DNA of 64,000 bases from assembly GCA_020631735.1 (NCBI GenBank), contig CM036167.1:686988-750987 (forward strand). The letters run 5' to 3'. Positions within the stretch are counted from its first letter, which is position 1; each line of letters begins with the position of its first letter. Below the pieces are notes generated by a model. It did no database searches and was not told where the DNA came from. It saw only the letters and a program-made list of their open reading frames with translations. Position numbers and translations under genes: made by a program. The stretch is from Saccharum officinarum (taxonomy: Eukaryota; Streptophyta; Magnoliopsida; Poales; Poaceae). Below are positions 57,480-64,000 of this stretch, one piece after another.

Positions 57480-57890
57480 GCCGAGTGCTGCTGCCCGCGG
57501 CCGCCGAGACGAGGTGCCGCGGGAGGAGCTCGCTTCGCTCACTGTCGCCCCTACCCCAGACCCGCCGTCTGCTGGATCTTGTCTCGCCGGAGCTCCCTCC
57601 GCCCCGCCCCTTCTCACAGCCGCGGCACTCCATGGGCCCGCACCTTCGCTCGGCCAAGCCGCTCAGACATGGCGCCGCCTGGCCCGCCGCCTCGCTCGCC
57701 CAAGCAGCTCGCCGCCGCGGTCGCGCTGCCAAGCCGCTCAGACGCGAGCACGCGCGGTCGCGCTCGAACCTCCGTGCCGCATGCTTGCGTCCGCCTCACA
57801 CGCCCATACCTCCGCGCTGCCGACCCGGATCGATCCGCTGCCCCACGCACGCCTCCGCCGGCCTGCATGAGCCACAGCCGCCTTTTTTTT
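57480..57890. other. Second GC-rich segment of the Pack-MULE core
   Basis: It is probably a fragment from another locus. Open frames exist on both strands but show no domain. It ends in a T-run (57883-57894). Confidence 0.35.
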
Positions 57891-58093
57891 TTTTAAGCCG
57901 GAGTGCCGGACAGATACGCTGTTACTGTGGGTCCCATTAGTCAGTGAAAGAAACATAACAGATGTTGACAGAATGGCAATGAGGGAAGCGCAAATTTAAT
58001 CTAATGGCAATGAGGGAGATTTAAAAATTTTGATGGCAATGAAGAAAGTGGTATAATTTTTAGTGGCGATGAAGAAATTTTCTCTTTGACTGA

Positions 58094-59040
58094 ACGGGAG
58101 GGAGAAGGAAGGAGACATGGGATCGCATGTGCAGTGCAAATGTGTAACCGGCAATTACCTAAGAGCCTTCTTGTATCAAGTGACAACTACTCTAACATAA
58201 CCTAATAGAAGTTAATGTTAAGAATAATATGACAATATCTGATTAAGTTTGTATGAAATTATAAAATATAATTTGATAGATCTTTTTCTTTCTACTATAA
58301 AGCACAAAAATATTACTCACAAATTTATTATAACATTGATTTCTATACTATCCTTGATAGAGTTAGATATCGACTTACATGATTTTCTTTGAGGACACAT
58401 ATAATTATAGTCAGCAAACAAGTATTTATTATTTAAAAAATGTCTAAAGATACAGCTGTGAAAACTTTTGTCCACCAACCAGAGAAATGGTCCACTGAAA
58501 GATCAGGTGCTAATTATACTGTGCCCAAGAGCTGAAATGTATTTTTATAAGAAATTAATTTTGGAGCCATAAATATGAATATTATTCATTAGAAGTTTAG
58601 TCAAACGTGAACTAATTTAGCTGACATGTAACTTATAGTTGTATTTTTTTTGACTGAGATAGTATTAAATACTCCAAGAGTTTAATATCCATCAGCCTTC
58701 ACGTCCATCGTGCCAACAAGTGTGCTACGAGGGCAGCTCCAACAATCAACTTTTAAGTTAGCTCGAAGCATTTTTCCCATAAGTTTTCTCAAGGTTACGT
58801 AAGAGTGTCATGTAGGGTTATCTTTGTTAAAATCTATGAGCTAAAAAGTTAGTACTATTAGAGGAGTTAGCTTAGAAGTAGTAACTAGCTCTAACCATAT
58901 GATATGGGTGCTCTAACATTTGCATACTCTGAAGGGCTACTGTTTCTCTGACTACACGTGCGTTGTTCAGTCAAAGATGCTTCTTTCAAAGAAAAGCGAA
59001 AATTTGCTGCTGTAGCCCGCTACTATCCACGCTGTATATA
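58094..59040. other. Interior of the ~10-kb element, no gene recognised
   Basis: AT-rich, no clear repeat ends. A possible Stowaway half lies near 58600-58675. Confidence 0.5.
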
Positions 59041-59272
59041 TTCCCTCGGTCCTAGTTTATTTATCATTTTTTATTTTCGTATCACAAGTTTGACTCGATT
59101 TATAGAAAATATATGCAACATTTATATCTCCAAATAAATTTATTAAAAACTAGATTCAAAAATCTTTCCAATAATACCAATTATGTGTCATAAATATTAA
59201 TATTTTTTAATACATATTTTGTTAAAGATGTTTTTCGGGAATAAAAAACGACATATATTTTGAGACGGGGAG
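59041..59272. mobile_element. Stowaway-like MITE
   Basis: TTCCCTCGGTCCTAG at the left and GAGACGGGGAGTA at the right. The ends are diverged. Confidence 0.6.
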
Positions 59273-59333
59273 TAGCCTGCAATGAACCACATGGGGATGT
59301 GAGCCCAGATTAATGCATGGCGTGTTTCTTCTT

Positions 59334-59606
59334 GGGCCGTGTTTAGTTTCAGAATCGGGGCACCAACTTGGAACAATGCATAATAAATGTGCACTGTAGC
59401 ATTTTATTTGTATTTGGTAAAAATTATTCAAATTTTGACTAATTAGTCTCAAAATGTTCGTCTCGCAAAGTACAACAAAACCGTGTAATTAGTTTTTAAT
59501 TTCATCTACATTTAGTACTCCATATATGTGCCGGTATTTTGATGTGATGTGAATCTTTTTTTTTGCATAGTGAAATTTAGGATAGAAATTGGAACTAAAC
59601 CAGGCC
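59334..59606. mobile_element. MITE of the GGGCCGTGTTTAG type
   Basis: GGGCCGTGTTTAGTTTC at the left, GGAACTAAACCAGGCC at the right. It contains the AATGTTCGTCTCGCAAAGTA box. Confidence 0.75.
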
Positions 59607-59769
59607 TTGGCTTGGGCATTCATTCACCACCTATCTAGTACTCCTAGAGTCTACCAGGCTAGTACTTGTCCCTCTGGTCTACCAGGACATGGCTCTGCTG
59701 CACACATAGTACTAGAGTCGTAGCCATATCAGGTATGGGGTTCGCCGTTAAACCTTAACTGGTGTGGAC

Positions 59770-59955
59770 TATAGGGTTGATCATAGGGTGTTCAGATATT
59801 AATAATAGACTAATTAGGTTTAATAGATTCATCTTGTAAATTAATCTCAATCTGTGCAATTAGTTTCGTAATTAGTTTATGTTTAACACTCTATGCATGT
59901 GTCCAAACATTCGATGTGATAGGTGTTAAAAAAACGAGGAGAACCAAACACCCCC
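59770..59955. mobile_element. MITE, right end clear
   Basis: It ends CCAAACACCCCC then TAA. It contains ATTCGATGTGATAGG and TAGATTCATCTTGTAAATTA. Confidence 0.55.
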
Positions 59956-60206
59956 TAAGTTGGTGCCAGAGAGGGTGGCGCTGAGGTCGACGCCAGAAAA
60001 TATGGCGCCGAGGTCTTGCCACCTCACCGCCACATCTCACTACCACGTCACTAAGCTCGGCGCCAAGATCTATCGCGCCGAGACGTGTTACCTCGGCGCC
60101 ATGGGTCATGGCACCGACCCTCTGAGTCAAAAACAGAATTAAAACGTATAGGGGTCTAAATGTGAATATTTTTTAAAAAAAGGACTAAAAAATAAAAAAA
60201 AATTGG
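59955..60206 (-). repeat. Right inverted repeat of the ~10-kb MULE-like element
   Basis: Inverse of 50143-50410, with the same spaced GGCGCC boxes and T-rich outer end. Confidence 0.85.
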
Positions 60207-60215
60207 CTCTATATA

Positions 60216-60494
60216 AGGGTAGTCAGGGCACCCTTTTCGGACTCTCGAAGCTTTCATTCGGGCAGTCTGTCTCTTAGCTCTAGCTCTCCTACCTCTTCCA
60301 CCATTCTTGCACCCCCATTGTAAGAACTTCAGAGCATTCAAACGAGGAACACACACTCGATCATCTCTGATACAGGACGTAGGGCTCTGACCTGAACCAA
60401 TATAACTCCTCGTGTCTTTTGGATGCTACCATCGTCTTCCTGGAGCAGCGCGATATTCGTATAAATTCACTAGTCGTTCTACGAAACACCCACA
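60216..60494 (+). mobile_element. Second part of the interrupted gypsy LTR
   Basis: It reads CATTGTAAGAACTTCAGAGC, GATACAGGACGTAGGGCTC and GTATAAATTCACTAGTCG, ending at about ACGAAACACCCACA. This is the normal end style of Tat-lineage LTRs and continues directly from 50142. Total LTR length is about 1.17 kb. Confidence 0.75.
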
Positions 60495-60839
60495 TGCTGA
60501 GACTAGAAAACAAAAATAAGAACTCCTTGAGAAGTTTGATGTGTTTAAACAGAAGAAGTGATATGTCTTGACATGAGTGAAAAGGAAAGGATGGAAACCA
60601 TTGTAGGTAGTTTAGAGCCTATTCGGAGAATGGAAGAGGTGAAGGTGAGACAAAGATCTAGAGATAGAGATAGATATCAAGAGGGAGATCAGAATACAAC
60701 ATATTTTCAGGCTGTTCCTGATCAAAGAAATAGGAAGGAAATGATTTCTAGGTTAGAAAGGTCTAGATGTTGCATAGAAGAAAATAGTAAATTAGTAGAT
60801 GATGCTATGGACTTTTACAGGTCCTTGTTTGGTCAAGAG
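60495..60839 (+). pseudogene. L1-type LINE ORF2 remnant, part 1
   Basis: It reads RQRSRDRDRYQEGDQNTTYF and RKEMISRLE, then MDFYRSLFGQE, the linker between endonuclease and reverse transcriptase in plant L1 elements. The usual WL before EGD is lost. The frame is cut by the solo LTR at 60840. Confidence 0.8.
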
Positions 60840-62812
60840 TGAAAGCCCAAGTTTGGTTTTGGTAATTAATGACACCAAGTTGCTAATGTCATGTGTTAAG
60901 TATTTTGAGTTAGGCATAAGCAACACATGTGATGAAGGTGTATGTGGCAAGGAGTGGTGGCCACAAGATCACAAAGAGATGGTGCATGGACATGAAATGA
61001 TGATCATGGTGGAGATGCACATAAAATGAAGGACATGATGATCAAGTGGAGAAGAAGGATCTAAGAGCGCAAGGCAAAGGTATAACCATAGGGGTTTTCC
61101 CTTTTGCCGGTCTAAGATGAGTAGAGAAGTGATTGATCGGGTTTAGGATACATAGCCGACTATCAAGAGGGGCAATCACGGTTAGCTCGGAAATCAAGTG
61201 CCACTAGATTATTGTCTTGAGCATATGCATTAGGATCTAGTAAAGAGCTAACATAACGCCTTGGAAATTGTTTGTGAAATGCTAACACACATGCACATGG
61301 TGGTGTACACTTGATGGTGTTAGCACATTTGCGAAGGCGGTGGAGTTTAAGCGGTAGAGAAGGGTTTGGGTTCTTCTCTCCCTCCCGCCGAGCTTGCGAG
61401 GCGGGATTCGGCGCTTTTTGGAGAAGTGAAACGCCTATTTTCTACTGCGCCGGAAGTCGGAAAAGAAACGGAGGCGAACGGAGGTCACTGTGGTGACCGG
61501 ACGCTGCACCGGACGCGGTCACGACTTGACCAGCGCATCCGGTCAGTCCATTCTGTCAGCGTGCCTAGGGTGAGTGACCGGACGCTGGTCTGGCCTGACT
61601 TGCGCGTCCGGTCAGTTCACCTGTGCGCAGAAGCATAGCGCACGACCGGCGCGTCCGGTCCTTCACGGGACCGGCGCGTCCGGCCAGGCGTGCAGAGGGG
61701 CAGAGAGCGCAGGAGTGATGATCGAACACGAGGCGCGTCCGGTCATGTACGATCGGACGCGTCCGGTCGTGATGGGAGCTTACTGGACTCTGACCGGACG
61801 CCAGCTAGGGCGCGTCTGGTCATACGCTAGGGCGCGTCCGGTCATACGCTAGGGCGCGTCCGGTCATAGCAACGGCAACTTCTGACGCGCACTGTTCACG
61901 CTTGTCCTGTAGTGACCGGACGCGTCCTGTCACCCTGACCGGTGCGTCCGGTCATCACGATTTGAACTGCGTCGTCCGTAACGGCTAGCTGCGTACCCCT
62001 TCGCTATAAATAGATGTTGTCCGAGGTTTGAGGGCATCTCTTGCATATTTTAAGACCTAGAGGCATACTTTGAGCTAGAGAACAACCTCTCCACTCATCT
62101 CTTTGCATAGTTGCACATCTTGAGTGAGATAGAGTGAGATTCAAGTGCATTGCTTGAGAGTTGCATTCTAGAGGCACTTGATCTTCGAGTTGCTGCGGAT
62201 TTCTTGTTACTCTTCTGTGTTTCCCGACACGGTAGACGGCTTGGAGCAGCGGAGGTGATTGAGCTCACAATTGGAGATTGTTGGAGCCCTCACCAAGTGT
62301 TGTAAGGGGTTCTTGATCCTTCCCCGCGGGAGTTTGTAAATTGGATACTCTAGTGAAGTTCGTGGCTTGGAGGATCCTCATCTTGTGTGCGGTTGTGCGG
62401 CGCCCGCCGAGGGCTCGACTCTTGATAGTCGATTAGCTCGCGAACCGACAAGTGGGTGTATCGCCACAACGGGGAGTAGCTTGCCGGGAAGCAAGTGAAC
62501 CTCGGGAAAAATTCTTGGGTCATTCTCTTCCCGAGGACTTCTCTTGTGTGATTGATTGATTAGTACTTCTCATCTCTACACGGCGGTATAATCACTCAAA
62601 GCTCTTCTATCGTATTACTTCTTGTTTATAGCTTGTAGTTGTTGTTGTGTTTAGTGAATAACCTTGTACTAGACTTGTGTAGGTGGCTTGCTTGATTAGT
62701 TAGAGCTAGTGCTTTTGCTTCGCCACCTTTCGTAATAACTTGTGATTAAGTAATTCTTATAGAAGTTTTAATTAGGCTATTCACCCCCCCTCTAGCCTAT
62801 TTGGACCTTACA
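60840..62812 (+). mobile_element. Solo LTR (1973 bp) with GCGTCCGGTCA boxes
   Basis: A perfect 5-bp duplication AAGAG lies at 60835-60839 and 62813-62817. It starts TGAAAGCCCAAGTTTGG and ends TATTTGGACCTTACA. TATAAATAGATG near 62005 is the probable TATA box. I associate this LTR style with Ty1/copia (SIRE/Maximus type) elements of panicoid grasses; that family call is from memory. No internal region remains. Confidence 0.85.
61490..61960. repeat. Clustered GACCGGACGC / GCGTCCGGTCA boxes
   Basis: A dozen or so copies of a 10-11 base box, in both orientations, lie just upstream of the LTR's TATA box. Two copies of CATACGCTAGGGCGCGTCCG stand in tandem (about 61820-61865). Confidence 0.85.
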
Positions 62813-63353
62813 AAGAGGAATTGAGTGAGGTTAGGCTAGGTGGAGACTTTTTAGGAAGAGGTAGAAAAAGGTGACCTCTATTGAAAATAGGCTCTTGGAG
62901 GCTGATTTCACATAGGAGGAAGTGAAAGAGGTTGTATTTGGCTCTTATGCCAAAGGTGTTCCTAGGCCTGATGACTTTTATTTTCTATTTTACCATATCT
63001 TTTGGGAGCTCATTAAAAGAAAGATTTGATGGGTTTGGTGAATAGCTTTGAGAAACGACATTTGAATCTGGACAGATTGAATTATGCCCATGACTACTTT
63101 AATCCCAAAAGACCGGGAGGCAAAAACTCTTAAAAGGTTTAGGCGTTTTAGTTTGATAAACTGTAGTTTTAAATTTTTTTTCAAAAACTTTTGAACAACA
63201 GACTAGTGGTGGCGGCTGATGGATTGATAGCCTCAAACCAAACTGCATTCATAAAAGGCAGATATATCTTGGAGACTGTGGTGGCTGCCCAGGAAATAAT
63301 TCATGAGATGCACAAAAATGAAGAAGTTGTGCAATTCTTAAATTAGACTGTGG
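62813..63353 (+). pseudogene. L1-type LINE ORF2 remnant, part 2 (reverse transcriptase)
   Basis: In shifting frames it reads LEADFT, EEVKEVVFGSYAKGVPRPDDF, FYHIFWELIK, TLIPKDREAKTLKRF, SLINC and QTAFIKGRYILETVVAAQEI. These match the start of the L1 reverse transcriptase (EEV...P.GPDGF, LIPK, RPISL, Q.AFI.GR). It carries many frameshifts and stops and continues part 1 across the solo LTR. Confidence 0.8.
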
Positions 63354-63355
63354 GG

Positions 63356-63775
63356 GTGTTTGGCAAAGCTCCACATAGCTCTAGATCTAAAAAATAGCTC
63401 TGCTCCCAATATGTTGTGATACAGGTATGCCTGAGCGATATACAATGTTAAAATAAAAAGAAGTCATCTTACATATCACGGCCAAATTCAAATGATACTA
63501 GTTAAATAATGTTATGTCATATCCAAATTACATGCTAATCAAATTATATCATGCCCAAAGTTGCAAAAATAAAAATATTTACCATATCCAATAGATCGTG
63601 CATGCACCAATTAGATCTAGAAAAAAAGATTTTTGCATCTAAACTTTCCTTATTTACCCTATTTTATAAAATTAAAATTAATTAAATATTTATTTCACCT
63701 ATTATCTCCTAGAAAGTAATAGATGATATTAACCTTTTAATCTAATTAAATGAAAGGTGCACGGTTAGGTTCACA
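63356..63775. mobile_element. Possible MITE, right end not seen
   Basis: It begins GGGGGTGTTTGGCAAAGCTC abruptly after the L1 relic. It is AT-rich with no ORF. Confidence 0.45.
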
Positions 63776-63779
63776 ATTT

Positions 63780-64000
63780 TTTTTGTGAGACACAGACGTA
63801 GACGCTCACATGTATGAGCACACACTCACCCCAATGAGCACCTCTGAATCTCGAGATTGACGAAGTCACCACAGGCGCCTCGCTGTCGATGGACACGTCG
63901 CCTACCACTGAAAGAATAGTACCGTTAAATCCCAGAATAAATATAGGAAAATGCGAGGACCCGTGTCAAGTCGGTGACTTGAACTTGGGTGGGCAGATTC
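63780..64000 (-). repeat. SINE-like repeat, copy 3, running off the window
   Basis: The inverse complement of the segment at 32948-33122. It has GAATCTGCCCACCCAAGTTC then AAGTCACCGACTTGACAC on the minus strand. A T-run near 63777-63785 on the plus strand may be its tail (poly-A on the minus strand). Confidence 0.6.

Larger units (their letters stand above)
56845..58084. mobile_element. Pack-MULE (1240 bp) carrying host gene fragments
   Basis: A perfect 9-bp duplication TTTGACTGA lies at 56836-56844 and 58085-58093. Inverted ends of about 120 bp pair from GAAAATTTCCTCGTTGCC to TTGCCATTCCTGTCA. The AT-rich ends enclose a GC-rich core (56980-57890), the classic Pack-MULE plan. It is nested inside the ~10-kb MULE-like element. 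Confidence 0.9.
50143..60206. mobile_element. MULE-like element of ~10 kb with ~260-bp inverted ends, inserted in an LTR
   Basis: A perfect 9-bp duplication CTCTATATA lies at 50134-50142 and 60207-60215. The left end CCGAATTTTTTATTCTTTAG and the inverted right end CCAATTTTTTTTTATTTTTT continue as matching inverted repeats to about 50410 and 59955. They share TTTTTTTAAAAAATATTCA, then several TGGCGCCGAG boxes (GCGCCGAGGTAACACGTCTC in both). The body holds a Helitron end (50929), MITEs, a Stowaway (55188-55444) and a Pack-MULE (56845-58084). No transposase was recognised, so it is non-autonomous. The LTR reads continuously when the element and one duplicate are removed. Confidence 0.85.

Noticed and set aside
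57174..57940. Long plus-strand frames of 240 and 231 residues in the Pack-MULE
   Set aside because: They cross intron-like and GC-rich captured pieces. The CAT motifs fall in several frames, so neither is a real protein.

Overview
The window is nuclear DNA from a grass, most likely a panicoid of the Andropogoneae (sorghum, sugarcane or Miscanthus type). The evidence is the grass-type LTR retrotransposons, MULEs, Tourist and Stowaway MITEs, GC-rich intronless genes and a canonical plant histone H4. Only three genes look intact: two tandem, intronless GT31 galactosyltransferase-like genes on the minus strand (30294-31289 and 35134-36093) and one histone H4 gene on the plus strand (44373-44684). 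Almost everything else is transposable elements, often nested, plus gene relics inside or under them.

Layout. 1-17372: two head-to-tail copies of a Ty3/gypsy chromovirus (Tekay/Del type) sharing one LTR. Copy 1 is cut by the window edge and has many frameshifts. Copy 2 is nearly complete, but a 100-N gap sits in its 5' LTR. Between the primer-binding site and gag, copy 2 carries an extra, now broken ORF whose N-terminus copies the histone H3 tail (ARTKQTARKST), followed by a coiled coil and an acidic tail. 17373-21800: a minus-strand LRR receptor-kinase relic broken by a short LTR element, a retroposon, a MITE and a long-hairpin MULE. 22419-27379: a hAT-type element containing a Helitron 3' end and an RTE LINE. 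28560-36093: the GT31 pair with two related small MULEs. 36476-43539: a 350-bp segment present three times, a Tekay-type LTR piece, MITEs and a minus-strand solo LTR. 43960-44900: the H4 gene.

45372-64000: a 3.1-kb inverted repeat with ~180-bp internal units, then a gypsy LTR split by a ~10-kb MULE-like element with 9-bp target duplications. That element contains a Helitron end, several MITEs and a Pack-MULE carrying pieces of a cationic amino-acid transporter gene. Last come an L1 relic split by a solo LTR with a perfect 5-bp duplication, and SINE-like repeats.

The strongest candidate for something new is the histone-H3-tail mimic at 7550-8598. It sits in a retrotransposon whose own integrase ends in a chromodomain-like module, which suggests the element once engaged chromatin machinery both with a reader module and with a decoy or substrate tail. 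All function here is inference. Boundaries were read by eye from terminal repeats and target duplications, and no database search was possible.
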